A stretch of 64,000 bases of DNA from Metellina segmentata. Taxonomy: Eukaryota > Arthropoda > Arachnida > Araneae > Tetragnathidae. Of the stretch, positions 45,090-57,689 are shown in pieces. Within the stretch, counting starts at the first letter, position 1; each line of letters starts with the position of its first letter. The translations under genes were made by a program, and so were the position numbers. The notes under the pieces are model-generated. The model worked only from the letters and a program-made list of their open reading frames with translations, did not search any database and had not been told where the DNA came from. The DNA lies in the NCBI GenBank assembly GCA_947359465.1, contig OX375873.1, forward strand, positions 133,502,899-133,566,898, given 5' to 3'.

Positions 45090-45703
45090 CTCTATTTCAA
45101 AACTGAATGTTCTATTGTCATCTGTCCCAAATATTCAGAAATAATTTACGTTTTGAAAAGAAACATAAATAAAATATTAAAGCTGAAATTCTGCTAAGAT
45201 TGCTTTTCCAGATGTACTGGTAAAACAGACTGAGTTGATCGCAATTCCCAGTTTACATCCCAGCTTCTCTCAAATTGCCAAATTAGGGTTGATTTAAGCA
45301 TAGTTATCCGGCTGGTTTAGCAAGGAACTTGACTAAAATTGTAGGGAAAGAAAAAATTTGAATAATGTATTTACCAAGTTAGAATATGTTTGGTAAACAA
45401 TATTCAATATTTTATGAAAATATATTAAATTAATTTCATTTGATACTTGTACAAACATGACACAAAATAAACATAAGACGAGATGACAGAACTCAAAGCA
45501 AATTGTTAGAACTAACGCTGTTAATTTCAGTCACAAGTTACTGGGAGTAGTCAGTGTACAAAATTTAAGCCGTTCGAATGAAAGCACACAGATACAGGCA
45601 CCACAAAAGAAAACCACCGATTTTGCATTAAATCCCCAACCTAAGCCAAGAAATTAGGAAAACATATTCAATCTACACGCTCCGTTTTAATTTATAAATC
45701 GTC
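45090..45703 (-). mobile_element. Helitron H1, diverged fragment (copy c)
   Basis: ATCTGTCCCAAATATTCAGA, GTACTGGTAAAACAGAC, GCCAAATTAGGGTTGATTTA and a final CGCTCCGTTTTAATTTATAA correspond in order to the right half of H1 copies a and b but with many differences. It is older than those two. Confidence 0.7.
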
Positions 45704-47595
45704 TCGGGTATATATAATTTTATTTTATTCAAAAAATATATATTAATTGATTGAAATAAATTATAAATATATAAATATATTAAAAATATATAATTGATAT
45801 AAAATATTTATTGGCAAATGTTAACAGAAAGTCATATTTAAAACTGAAATATTTTAAAACAAAACCAGGTGCCTTTAATATTAAATATTATCTTATTTAG
45901 ATATTGATGTCAGAAAACTAAATTTCTTAAGTTTAATCTTGTAATTTTTAATCTTGTTTAATCTTCTAATCTTGTTAAAAATCCTCAATATGCAACATTT
46001 CATGTTTACGTTTCAAGACAGTGGAATACTAAAAACAGATCAAACGCAAAATGAAAAACTTAGTAATGTATAAAATTGCTCTCTAAACTTTTACATATAT
46101 GAGTGTATTTTTTCCATTGTCTAAAATAATACTTTCAAATAAAAATTCCACCGCAGACATGTACTTCAGAAATATTACAGCAAACAAAATGTAAATAAAT
46201 TTCAGACTTTACAAAGAATGCAAATTTAACTACTTTAATGTAATGACTATTGCATCTGCAGCACAAGAAAAATAGCGAAACTTTTTCCTTCTGTTTGTTG
46301 TGGAACAAGTCATCATAAACCTTGAGATGACGGATCATTAAATAACCACGCCGTCCTATAAAGGGGGATTTTTGTTCGAACTTTAATGCATACCGAATGA
46401 AACAACTTCCCGAAACTTGGCCACTTTAATGTTAGATTAGAGAGTGTATATATTCCAACAGATGTTCCCCGCAGTTTTTCTTTCCAACGGTAGTCATAGT
46501 AACCGAGTAACTATCTTATAAACTGCGAATTGATGTCTAGGGGAGCAATCGGTGTGGCTATAGAGAAACAGCCATACTGCCAAATCGAAAAGAGTAGAAG
46601 ATAAAAGTTTAATACTCAGAAGCTGATCAAAAAAGATAAAGGAAAATCTCAAGATAAAACAAAAATCCATAAGTCCCGAGGAGAGATGAGAAGTCCAAAG
46701 TAAAGGATACAGTCAATATATAGATATGGAGAAGGGGAAAAAATTTATAGGTTCTTTTCATTTGATGAACTAACAATACTTATCAAATAGTATTAATGCT
46801 ATTTTTCACAAATACGCTGTGTGGACAGGCTCAATTACATTAGGTACTTTGTTTTGTGTTTTGATATTATGAAAGAGGAAAATTGCATTTCTCTTTTATG
46901 CTTCGTACATTAATCGTGTAATAAAGTTAGAATGTAAGTTCTAAGAGGTAACGTGTTTTCCCATTCGAACAGTCTTGGCGTTTTTGATTTCTCGAAAGTA
47001 TACTTAATAGTTTGTTAAGCTAAATAGTCTGTTAGACGGTAAAAATTGCTTCCTTTATTTTTGCGTTATTTATAGTAACTTCTGGTAGAATTCAATGGTA
47101 ATTATAATCTTTTTTAAATTAATGGTTTAACCTCAACAAGATACCGATATTTTATGATCATAACTTTGTCCGTTAGTTTAAGATTATATATTACAAGTTC
47201 AATTATTAAATATTACAAACATGGTTTAATAGTTTTCAACTATTTACTTGCTTACGTAAAATTACTTACTTACTCTTATAAGTCAACTTTCCCGTTGCTA
47301 AGCAAGGGCACTTGCTTTTTATAGAGTTAATTCTTTTGACAACAAGTTGAATAAGTTTTTTTTTGAATTTTTGTCACGCAAGCTTGGTTTTCCTTTCAGA
47401 ACTTATTATGCCGTTATATATGTATTCTCGATAGTTCTTTTTTTTATTTGACCTTTTTTGATGGAATTTAACTTTTCAGAATTCTCGTGTTTTTCTGTTG
47501 TTGCTATACCTTGGTACTCCGAAATTTCTTGAGGGAAGGCAAATAAGTTTGTTTGGAAAGATTGATTGCAGCATTTTTGAATTTGTTAAAACATA
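45704..47595. other. Unassigned AT-rich region
   Basis: No gene, no inverted ends and no known repeat recognised. A 17-bp string GCTAAGCAAGGGCACTT at 47297 also occurs at 33412, which may be chance or an unknown short repeat. Confidence 0.35.
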
Positions 47596-47857
47596 TCGCA
47601 CCCCGGCGAGAAAAGTGACACCGGTCAAAAAATGAAATTTGTGAGGTTATATCATTGAAAAATATGTATGAGGTGCCCCAGCGTGTATATTTTTATTTTA
47701 TAGAATATAATAGAATTTACCTCTATAAATACTTATCTGAAATTTAGAAGAAGCTTATACTACTTGTATTTTAATATAAGTTTTACAGTATGATTTAAGT
47801 TGATGTTTCTCAAATGCTGCAATTTTGAGTTATGTCACTTTTCTTTCTGGGGTGCGA
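47596..47857. mobile_element. 262-bp MITE with TA target
   Basis: The ends TCGCACCCCGGCGAGAAAAG and, complemented, TCGCACCCCAGAAAGAAAAG continue into TGACA. TA on both sides (47594-47595, 47858-47859) suggests Tc1/mariner mobilisation. The interior is non-coding. Confidence 0.85.
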
Positions 47858-48635
47858 TATGAAAACATGGACAACCGACATGATACCATAATAGCTATAT
47901 GGCTCTATTGCATTAAGCACTTTCAATGTAATGGAGCGACAAATAAATATTATATTGGTATCCATATGAAATCAAAGCTCCCCACCATAACAATCAACTA
48001 TATCACTTGCATCTTTCCCTGTCGGTAGATTAGCTATCTTTATGTGAATGTGATTCTGCATTTATAACTGTTGTTCAGTGTGCTCAATTCAGTTATAATG
48101 ATTTATTATGGTTAAGATTAAGTATTATTAAAGTGACCCTGCTTACCCGTAAGCAAAAAGAGGTTTCCTCGCTACACATACGAAGTAATGAATTTTGAAT
48201 GTAAAAAAAATTAGTTTCAGTGAAAGGGATTATAAGAACAAAGGAATATGGTTGTTTAACGCCACGATTTCTTGTACAATGAAGATTGATAGAATAATGG
48301 AAAATCCCACAAGATCCACGAAAGCTCAATCCAAAACAACCAACATAATCAACTTGAAATCGAGATGAGTTTTTATTAAATCTAGTAACTATCTGTACAC
48401 TGTCATCTATCTCACTGAACAGAAAGGATCGTATTTCTTCTTTGGAGCTTCATTATCACTACTTTATTACAAAATACCTTTATTTTACCTGCAATAGCAT
48501 TCAAAGATCTAACTACGACTATGGGAAAATTCACAGGTGAAGCAATGCGTTGACCGGGTCAATCACATGTTTCAGCTTACTCTATGTTATGACCAAATAT
48601 CTATTAGAGGGGAGGTTGTTTTTTAGGGGGGTGGT
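47858..48635. other. Unassigned
   Basis: No supported gene or repeat. Confidence 0.35.
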
Positions 48636-48639
48636 ATGG

Positions 48640-48790
48640 CGCAAATGCCATATTTAGCCATGCTGCTCTAGACACAAGACAGACTGTATCAAGTTAACAG
48701 ATATCCACAGACAATAAATATTTTACAGAAACACACGGAAAAAATCGAACTTGACCTGAATTGAACCTGCCCGCCTACAACTAATTTTTC
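48640..48790 (-). repeat. S2 SINE fragment
   Basis: GGTATGGCGCAAATGCCATA, CTCTAGACACAAGACAG and AATTGAACCTGCCCGCCTAC (B-box side) show a reverse S2 copy lacking the A box. Confidence 0.65.
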
Positions 48791-50518
48791 GTGAAATATT
48801 CTGCCATTCAATCTATCCCTAACTGTTAAAGACAGGGCCTGGTCAAATTGATCTTCGTATTTCAAAAATAAAACCTACACCGTAGAGCTGAGACCACAAT
48901 ATGCTTGTGAATGTTTGTTTCGCTGCTAACAAGTCAGTCCATCCAATCTATCTCTGAATGCTCAAGCCAAAGGTCTCTATCAAATTAATCCTTGTAGATC
49001 AGAAGACAATAATCACCTTAAACTAACAAAACAAACCTATTGTCTGAACGCATTACATTACATCACAGTTTACCCCCCTTACAGTCTCATGGCATATGAA
49101 AACACCAACCGACCACCTTAAAATTGTATGGCTCAGGAACATTGCATGTAACAAGGGCTCGAGGATTAATATTATTAACTTGGTGAGATTCATTGAAATT
49201 CGTCATGACTTGATTATCCTAAGAGACTAATAAAAACGAACTCTTTTTTTTTTCATCTTACATGATATATATATTTATAATGTAACCTAGTATAATTATT
49301 TAATGTAAATGCTGTATAGATGTAAAGATGTATAGATTTAATGTGCTCTAACATTCTGGGTAGACATGTCACCTTGATGCCATGCTCTACCCATCCAGCC
49401 ACACTTATTTAAACTGGTACATTGTCTCACGACATTAGGCACGGGAGTGTGTGTGTTGGTATTAGTTCCAGTGACAGTAATACATATAAGTCATTTTCAC
49501 CATTTTTCAAAATGTGGATTAGCCCACTGTTGCCACAAGGCCTTTAGTTGTTCTCCCCAGGAGAAAAAAAAAGAGTGGAACATTTTGTTCGAAAGTGATT
49601 ATTTTTCCCCGACAAGAACTACGGCAGCAAGGAAGAGAGTGATGATTTTTCCCCTCCCTTTATTTCAAGTGGCATTCCCAATCTTAAGCAAGACGCCGAA
49701 AACACTCTCGATTCTGCAACTTCTCTCTCTGAAAGGAAACATGCCTCGCGCGGGCTAATTACCTTCCTGATATTCTCCGAGGAAATGTCTCCACCCCGCA
49801 CGCCTCATTATGGAAGAAAAGACTCTGTTTAAAAAAGAGGAGAAAATACTTTTTCCACAAAAAAATGTCGCGTTCTGTCTCAAAGGCATCGCCCGGATGA
49901 ATGCAGAGGTTTCGCCATTGACTGGCGAAAATATCCTTAAAAGGTAGAAGTGCAGATAGAGGCTGAGAAAGGGAAATATGGAGGATAAAAAATAGGATAG
50001 CTTTCAGAGGGGGGGGGGTGTAGAAATATGGAATCCTTTCATTTCAGTCCGAAATATCCTTAAAAAGTCATGCTGCCGGGAGTGTGACGTTATTGAGAGG
50101 AAGGCTTTTAGAGACAGTTAATGCTGACAGACGTGGTGAAAATTGAATATTTCGCGTTAGATGTAATCTCTTGTTTCCATTTATGATAACTTCAATCCAT
50201 ACATTGTCTGTTGAGAGGTTTTGCATATATTCAACCCAATATTTATTGAGTATTCAAAAAATAGGTTTTTGGAGCAGTATCCCCAGTTTACTAAGAACGC
50301 ATTTAAAAATTAGAAAATGAAGCGAAGGAATTTATTCTGTCGGAACATCGGACCATTTTTTATTATATTTTAAAAACTAGGCGGGATAATTTCGTCGAAA
50401 AACCATTTTAAAACATTTATATATTTCTTTCCGTGATACATTAGTCTTAATTAACCGTTCTTAAAAGTATCAAATAAATTCTTTGTCTGATTAGCGCGCA
50501 TTCTTGGCTGATTTGTAT
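48791..50518. other. Unassigned; low-copy looking
   Basis: No gene recognised. A segment at 49.3-49.45 kb with TATTTAAACTGG and GTCTCACGACATTAGG could be promoter- or LTR-like. 49.55-50.1 kb is less AT-rich, with many TTTCCCC and GGAAA motifs, in the style of 5.6-6.1 kb. Confidence 0.35.
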
Positions 50519-50519
50519 G

Positions 50520-50670
50520 ATTGGTTGGTTCTATGGAGCAAAGGCCATATGTGGCCATGCAGTGCCAAACACAAGATCGACAACTTCAAGTAATGGATGT
50601 ACACAGGCACAGAAAGTTTTACTAAAACAGAAAATATAAATACACATTGGGAGGGAGGAAAGGAGCCTGA
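50520..50670 (-). repeat. S2 SINE fragment
   Basis: GGTTCTATGGAGCAAAGGCC, ATGCAGTGCCAAACACAAGA and GTTTTACTAAAACAGAAAAT correspond to reverse S2. The tRNA head is lost. Confidence 0.65.
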
Positions 50671-52960
50671 CGAGAAATTCAAAAATATGTTTAACAAATC
50701 CTCTTAGATCTAACTGATCATTTGTAGAAAACAAACTTGCTTTGCTCATTCTTTATTTTACAACAAAAACCACCTGACATTAAATTTATAAAGTCTTTTG
50801 GCAAGATTGGCGAAGACATTTTCTTAACCCTCCAAGTCCATAAGCAATGCTGCTGCTTTTTTTTTGGCACACTTCTAGTAACGAGTAATGACAGGTTAAG
50901 GCAACCCATCTGTAACGATTATTGCGGATTTTATGGCAATCTCGGCAAGCATAAAGTTTAAATTTTGAATATTCTAGAAAGATCTTTCAAAATCCGTTAT
51001 ACTGTCACTTGATTTCATTGGTTCTTTTTAAATGATTCTTTCCTTGGAAATTTCAGAAGTGCGCCAAAAAAGCGCCAAGGTCGTTGCCACCGCTCTATAC
51101 GTAGACTGAAACTGTTCCGAAGTGAATACAGGCTACTCGGGTACTTCGGGTTTGTGATGCCCGCACGCACCTAAAGATGTGCCCCTGATGGTCATACACA
51201 CATGGAAAGGTTTACAAACACAGGAGAAACTCACCCTGAGTAGTTGCAGCAATCGAATATCAGCCTGGAAATTTATGGATTTAGTTGCCATGCACATGTA
51301 CATAACAAACGCTCATCCTCAACTTATATTCAGACTTCCCCATGTACTTTTATACAAGATTATTTTACGTGTTTATATAATGAATAAAGCTTATTTCGTG
51401 TGTAGGAAATATCGTTGTTATTGTTAATCTATACGGGAACTCTAAATCACAAGCAGATGATAAATGTAACAAGTTTACTTCACTATTAGAGATAATCAAA
51501 TTTTTCCCGTCAAGTGTTCTTCAAGATGTTTTAATGGCAGATATTGCGATATTTCCGTCTATTCTAAAAGAGAGAGACTCTCAACACAAATGCAAACATT
51601 TAATGCCTCATTCTCTTCTATTCCAAACCCTAAGCACTACATACGCAATAATTTAGGAATATAGTCACGCCTTTTGTCTATTAATAGTCTCAGACTGAAT
51701 AAGTGCCATTTGCTTACTCCATATGTCTTGGAGCAGACTCATTAGAGTTACTCTCTTGGGACGCATGACATACTCTCACTGAACTATGTCAAAATCCTCC
51801 ATATTTGCTGAGCAATTTGTACCGAACTGAAAAGATTCCGATACTAATAACTTCTTTTGTTTAACTTTTAACGCTAAGTATATTTTTATCACTCTGGCTG
51901 AGTTTTATTTATATTAGTAGTTTTCGTTAGTTGTTAAGTTTGACAGACAAAATTTATAATAGACAAGTCTGCTTTCAGAGGAAGTTTAGCTCCATCAAAA
52001 ACAAAATATGACATGGTCATATTTTTGTCTGATTATCAAAATAGGATGTATGTTTCTTGCACCCGAACGAGTAGAATCGATTCTAATGCGTCGAAAACTT
52101 TTAGTGGTGTTGTAGTAATTCTGGCCAGCCGAGGGATTTGAACTTTTCTTTTGCTAATATATCTCTCCCGATTACTATCGGTCTGAAATTCAATTTGCAC
52201 GTCTGCAATAACGATATCCAAGTCCGTTTTATATTTATACCGGTAACAAAATAACCACAAGGTCTGTGTATCCTCAGTGATACCACCTTATTGCATTTTT
52301 ATGCTTCAAACGATTGGCAGTGTATGGAAATTTATTTTCAGACTTAGAACATTGTCTGCATTGGTAATGTGGAATCTAGAGGGAAAAACTGTTTTGTTAA
52401 ACTCACCGTACATATAAATTCAAGCACATCAAACTGCACATTCCATTTTAACAGCTTCGCTACATACAGAATTATTTGTTATATTGCTTTATTATTTATT
52501 TCCTTTTGTCCCTTAACGATCTTTGCTACACAAGGTTTGAGTTAGAAAATTTTTACTTTGTTATACAATAGGCCACTCAAATTTGTGTTCTGAATTCTTT
52601 ATTTGTATTTGTTTTCAAAGTAAAATTCAGATGTGTTTCATGCATTCTTATTATACTGAGTATTTCTAAACTTATTTGAAAAAAAAAAGACTAAATTCTT
52701 TGGGTGATGATATGGGTGAATAGTTCATAAGTGAGCATACCAGTATATCCAGGAGCGGAACATTTACGATTATTTTAAAAGCGTGTAATTATGTAGATTT
52801 TAGTACATGAGAATCATGTGCCCTCTATATCCCATAAAAACTGAAAAGTATAGGTAGATAACCAAATTGTGAAGAAAGGCATGATAGACATCAGATTGTC
52901 ACATTATATTCATTTCACAACTAGAATTTATTGCTTTCATCAAATTTTTTTCCAGTTTGG
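50671..52960. other. Unassigned AT-rich region
   Basis: Only short frames without motifs. No transposon ends recognised. Confidence 0.35.
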
Positions 52961-52964
52961 TTGG

Positions 52965-53090
52965 GTAGTTGGGTTTTGTGACGTATGGACCATACTTATA
53001 AAGTGTGTCAAACAGTAAGTAAATGGACCCACACGGAAGAAACGTTTACAGATGAGCGAAATTTCACCTGAGAGGAATCGAATCTGCTCC
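52965..53090 (-). repeat. S2 SINE, diverged fragment
   Basis: GTTGGGTTTTGTGACGTATG, GGACCATACTTATAAAG and AAATGGACCCACACGG resemble S2 but with many changes. The end AATCGAATCTGC is in B-box position. Confidence 0.45.
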
Positions 53091-53152
53091 GTTTATATTA
53101 CTTGTTCTAAACTTTTCATACTATGTCTAATTGGATGAAGAACTCTAGTACT

Positions 53153-53292
53153 AAGATAACGGGTCACAGTGCCAGTTGAAATTGTTGAACCCTCCTTCCA
53201 GTTGAGGTAACGGGACCACTGCTAATTGACATAATGAAACGTCCGCCAGTTTAGATAACGGGGCCCCTGCCAGTTGAAATGCCAGCCTCTCA
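53153..53292. repeat. 24-bp minisatellite, about five units
   Basis: Units such as GATAACGGGTCACAGTGCCA+GTTGA, GGTAACGGGACCACTGC..., and GATAACGGGGCCCCTGCC+AGTTGA alternate. A minus-strand frame reads as repeats of VPLPQLE-like sequence, but this follows from the 24-bp periodicity. Confidence 0.7.
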
Positions 53293-53329
53293 GACATCTT
53301 CATTACGTTTTGTTCACTAAATAAAAATG

Positions 53330-54680
53330 TTTTTATAAATGCGAGCATGTAGTTTTCTTCTTTAGTCAAATCATGAAAGCAACTTTAAAATTACCCTTGC
53401 AATAACTTTTTTTTTTCAACATATTTGTTGAAATTATTATACTATTATCCTCAGCACATTCACTCTGCTCTTTCAAGTGTAAAAATTGACTAAAATCCTG
53501 ATTTTCTAACTGAGATGTTAACCGTTTTAATTTCACTTTAAATGAATTAACGCTATTTACTAAGCAAGGAAATAATTTATTCTTGCTTTGTAGTTTCGAA
53601 TTTAGATCATTGAGATGGCTTGTATCATCAACTAAAAATGCCAAATCAACTAGCCAGTTGTTATCAAATAATAGGGTTCTTTCATTATGTAATTCATTTT
53701 CCTGTTCTAAAAATTTATAAACAACATTTTTTAATTTCCAAAATCTACTCAGAACCTATCTTCTAGAATGCCAGAACACCTCACAATGAAGGACGATATC
53801 ACCATATTCCAAATTGTATTACAATATTCTCTGAATTATCGTCTGTTTAGTGCTCTTGCACTAATTTAATTTACATATCTCACAACCGCTAACATAACAT
53901 GCAGCATTTATTTTTAAAGTTTTTTCTCACAGTGCCTCTTTGTGTATAATGCAGTAATATTTTCGTACAGGACAATTTTTTTTATTTTCCAGGCATGATT
54001 TTACTTTTTTAAACAAGTCTAATTCCCTTGTTTTACTCCAATGACTCCAAACTTGTTAAGTTCTTCAACGACATTAAAATTATAATAAATTCCTCTAATA
54101 AAAATACTTAACTGGGCTAATCACATATGTCCGTTGATTTATCCAAAGCTAGAGAAAAGAAAGTACAAGAATGGATTAGGCACCCCAGTTGCTGAGATAA
54201 ATTCTGAGAGAGCTCATCGATACGTCTCGTAACTGTCTGCCTTGATATAGCAATTTCGTATGCCTTGCTTTCAATATCTTTATTACCAAGATTTCATGAA
54301 AATATTTGGAGACAAGACTAAACAATTTCTTAAAAGTCAGAAAAGGGTTTCTTTTTTACGCCAATGCTAAAGTAATTTTATAAATGATTTCTGTCATCCC
54401 CAAGTCTTTACAACTTGCTTTAGCAAAAATATTTTGTCTTTTGATTTCTTCATTTTTTTTAGTCACATATTCCTTTTATTACCCAGACCCACGAAGGAGC
54501 TTCATTTTTTCTTCACTACGGTTTTCCTGATGGATTTGCTATAAATAACAACTCATTTTCGCACTCATTGATAAATTCATTGATAAATTCACGCCTACTA
54601 ACACTTTCTGCACTTCTTTTGCTCGGTTTCGTTTTCACTGCGATGATAATAGAAATGTAAAAAGACGTAGAAAAGTACAA
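53330..54680 (-). pseudogene. hAT-superfamily transposase relic (SCAND3/GTF2IRD2-like type)
   Basis: Minus strand, from the right: KTKPSKRSAESVSRREFINE; CENELLFIANPSGKP; then VTRRIDELSQNLSQQL; CTFFSLALDKSTDIC (a conserved hAT block in which the Asp of LDxSTD is a catalytic position). Next comes YGDIVLHCEVFWHSRR, equivalent to the HCxxRWLS block; then RFWKLKNVVYKFLEQE; NNWLVDLAFLVDDTSHLNDL; NSKLQSKNKLFPCLVNSVNS. This block order is that of hAT transposases related to the domesticated SCAND3 and GTF2IRD2 genes. Frameshifts and stops occur throughout and the C-terminal dimerisation block was not found. The element ends are not recognised. Confidence 0.8.
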
Positions 54681-54994
54681 AGCTCTAAATGTTGAAAAAG
54701 AACAAACAAATCACAAGTACGTACGTCTTATCACACACAATATCAATTGTGAACTGTCAAAAAATTACGACGAACTGATGAGTAAGAAGGCTGTATGAAT
54801 TGAACTCAGAGGACTCTGGTGTTGAAAATATGAACATGGATTCAGTTATGGCGTCTACTTCATGCGAATAAGTAGGCGCAATGATGCAATGGGCCACTTG
54901 TAATCATATAATGCGCCACAGGGTGGCAATTAAACGGTTTGGTTTAAACGATTGGTACAATTTATAGCATATATGATGGACCTCATGTATAGTG
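54681..54994. other. Unassigned spacer
   Basis: No gene or repeat recognised. Confidence 0.4.
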
Positions 54995-55165
54995 CTAGGG
55001 GTCTCGGCCCCCTGCTCGCCAACCCCCGGTGATTGCTACGCAATCCCATTTGGTTTGCTTAGCAAACCAACACTCCATTCGCAGAGTTTTCAATCCCCAG
55101 CGGAAAAATATATTGTAATAATTCGTATATTCCTGATTGGACTTTCCGGGCCATGACGTCACAGC
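54995..55165 (-). mobile_element. Helitron H3 3' end, minus orientation
   Basis: Plus-strand CTAG (54995-54998) followed by GGGGTCTCGGCCCCC, CGGTGATTGC-TAC-GCAATCCC and TTGGTTTGC-TTA-GCAAACCAA, then the TGACGTCA-containing block. This is the exact mirror of the 44.6-kb terminus. H3 interior blocks in plus orientation follow at once from 55155, so the copy is rearranged. Confidence 0.75.
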
Positions 55166-56155
55166 GAGTGTCAGTTTAGGGTGCATTAAGTATCAAAGTA
55201 AAAAAAGTGAAAAAAATTTTGCGGGTGAACAAAGCACGTACAAATTTTCAGTCTTCAGTCGAGATATTTTAGAATACCTCTAAACGTGAATTTTTGAAGC
55301 TCACCTAGTTTGTTTAGAAATTTAAATTTGGTTTCTGGAAATATCTTTTTAGAAATTTGGGAAAAATCGGGAAACATTTGTTATTCTTTGCTAAAACTGT
55401 TCTATCTATAGCTTTATTCTATTAGTTTTTAAATTTGAAAACATCACATGAAATCTTGGAATGTACTCTTTTTTAATGGTACAATTATTTTTGAATTGTG
55501 TTAGCAAATAAAGTCTTCAGTTCTGAGATATTTTAGAGTACCTCTAAACGTGAATTTTTGAAGCTCACCTAGTTTTTTTTAGAAATTTCAATGTGGTTTC
55601 TGGAAATATTTTTTTGAAATTTGGGAAAAGTCGGGAAACTTTCGTTATTTTTTGTTAAAACTGTCATATATATATAGCTTTATTCTATTAGTTTTTAAAT
55701 TTTAAAACATCACGTGAAATCTTAGAATGTACTCCTTATTTATGGTACAATTATTTTTGAAATTGGTTAATAAATAAATTTTTGATTCGATTAAACGTTG
55801 GTCATACAAATTGTGGAATTTTTAAACCCTTATTTCCGATACATGAGTAAAACTTGTCATATCTATAACTTAATACTTTTAGATTTAAAATTTGAAAATA
55901 CCATTTGAAAGCTTACAATATACTCTTTCTTATGGTGTAATTATTTTTTAATTAGTTTTTTAGCTTACCGTTATGAGCCACTTCCTCAATCAGCCACTGA
56001 CGGATTAATAGTAAAGTTAACCTCAAACCTACCAGCAATCGACGTGAGTGGTAACTTTTAAATCAGTTACTCTGGAGCAGCCGAAGTATATCGTTGGTTA
56101 CGAATCCATCTCCTCTCAATTACGTTTAAATTGTAATATCTTTCTTATCTGTAAA
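55166..56155 (+). mobile_element. H3 interior with tandem repeats
   Basis: GGGTGCATTAAGTATCAAAG, TTTTCAGTCTTCAGTCGAGA, CTAAACGTGAATTTTTGAAG and about three units with TCTATAGCTTTATTCTATTA and GGTACAATTATTTTTG match 43.3-44.1 kb. No coding frame. Confidence 0.65.
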
Positions 56156-56803
56156 CTAGCCACTGCGTGGCTAGCCCGGCGTTCCCCGTGCCCGTGGTGA
56201 AAGGTATTAATCTGGTGTAAAATTTTCCTCAGATTTCAAATCCGTTGAAGATGTATTCAATTTAAAAGTTATTTATTTAAAGAAAATCATCTTTTTAGGT
56301 ATCAATCTAAACTGAAATTTTCCGAAGATATCAAATCCGTTGCAATTTTTACTCCATATTTAATGGGGCTAGGAGATAGAAAAAAGAACTGTGACTATAT
56401 TTAAAAGATTTATCGTCTGGCTAAAAAAACATTCCTCCGTGCAAAATCAAAGCGAAAACGTAAAAAATAATTTTATGAGCGTTCTCCGGGGCGATGAAAG
56501 AAACTTTGCATGGCTTCAAAGCTGACTGCTAGGTCACGTGGGTAGAAAAGTCAAGATTGGGGTTATTCTTCTTTCGCGGAAGAAAGGCGTTGAAGAACCA
56601 GGTAGAGAATAAAACTATTAAATTCATTTAAAAATCTTCTAGATTAAATTTTAAAAATTCGCAACGACACAAAAATTGTAAAAAATTTGAACTACATGTG
56701 TGCCAAATCTCATTGCTCCAAGTGCCATAGATTGTCAGGATTTGCGGGCGCAAAACAAACAAATAGACAGATAAACAAACACTTCGTTTTATAATAGTAG
56801 AGA
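56156..56803 (-). mobile_element. Non-autonomous Helitron H2
   Basis: Minus strand: it starts TCTCTACTATTATAAAACGA after an A and ends in a palindrome CTAGCCAC-GCA-GTGGCTAG before a T, so the terminal CTAG is part of the final hairpin. The start sequence is of the type typical for animal Helitrons. The 648-bp element has no coding region. A related piece in plus orientation lies at 62.9-63.3 kb. Confidence 0.8.
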
Positions 56804-57434
56804 TATTAAAGTTATTCCTAAGTATTTCTGACTACTCTCTTTGTCGTGACTTAGTGATTGCTTGTATATTTCTATAATCTATTAATAAATTCGATGCGAT
56901 CTCAGGCATAATTTAAAATTACACGACAGTTATAAGTGTTTCTTCAACGGAGAATAAAATTTATCGCCGTAGCCATAGCAACGATAATTTTTTTATTTGG
57001 CCGTCCAAACTAGCAGTGATGACATGGCCCGGAAAGTACAATCAGGAATAACGAATCATTATGTGACAGATACTGCCGCCGTCGCTGGATTGAAAGCTCG
57101 CTTTTTTCATTCCATTCTCAGACGGTTTCCCGAGAAAGTACGCATAAGAAAATTACGATATTAATATGGGAACAAGTTAGAAAAGGTTTTTTTACCGATG
57201 CGACTATTAGTTAAAGTGCATTAAGTGTTAAAATAAAGAAAAGCGAAATTTCTAGGGAGCTAGTGAACGAATCATACAAATTTTCAGTCTTCAGCCGTGA
57301 GTAAAATTTAACAACTTTGTCGGAATCAGTGAAGCTTACTTTTGATTTTTTTTTTTTTTCGTTTCTGCAATTTTATTGTTTCTTGCTTTTTTCGTTAACT
57401 TTAAGACTTGTTGATATAAATGATAAAAATTAAA

Positions 57435-57590
57435 TCTAAATGTCACAAGGTCAGAATTTTAAACGTGCAGGTATTTACATGGAACGTGTAATATTTTCAC
57501 ATGGTCAACTATATGTTGCTCTATCGAGATGTGTGTCTGCTGAAAACATTAAGATCTCTGTAAAAGATGGGAAAATACACAAAATATAGT
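57435..57590 (+). pseudogene. Helitron Pif1-type helicase, last ~50 residues
   Basis: Translates as SQGQNFKRAGIYMERVIFSH, then GQLYVALSRCVSAENIKISV, then KDGKIHKI and a TAG stop. The block with GQ..., FSHGQLYVALSR and ..ENIKI is the closing motif VI region of Pif1-like SF1 helicases found at the C terminus of Helitron Rep-helicase proteins. Motif VI contains the Arg (LSR) that senses ATP. Upstream sequence is non-coding, so the other domains (Rep nuclease with its two Tyr, helicase motifs I-V) have been lost. It lies in its expected place, close to the 3' end of a Helitron, which supports naming the family. Confidence 0.82.
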
Positions 57591-57689
57591 TGTTAAGGAA
57601 AGGTTGCTTTGAATATATCTGTTTCACACAACTTAGAACTTCAAGATCAGTTCCTGCTTCCTCACGGTCATTCAAGCGTCAGTTCCAGT

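Noticed and set aside
49300..49450. LTR-like promoter segment
   Set aside because: No LTR ends, primer-binding site, poly(A) signal order or target duplication could be shown.
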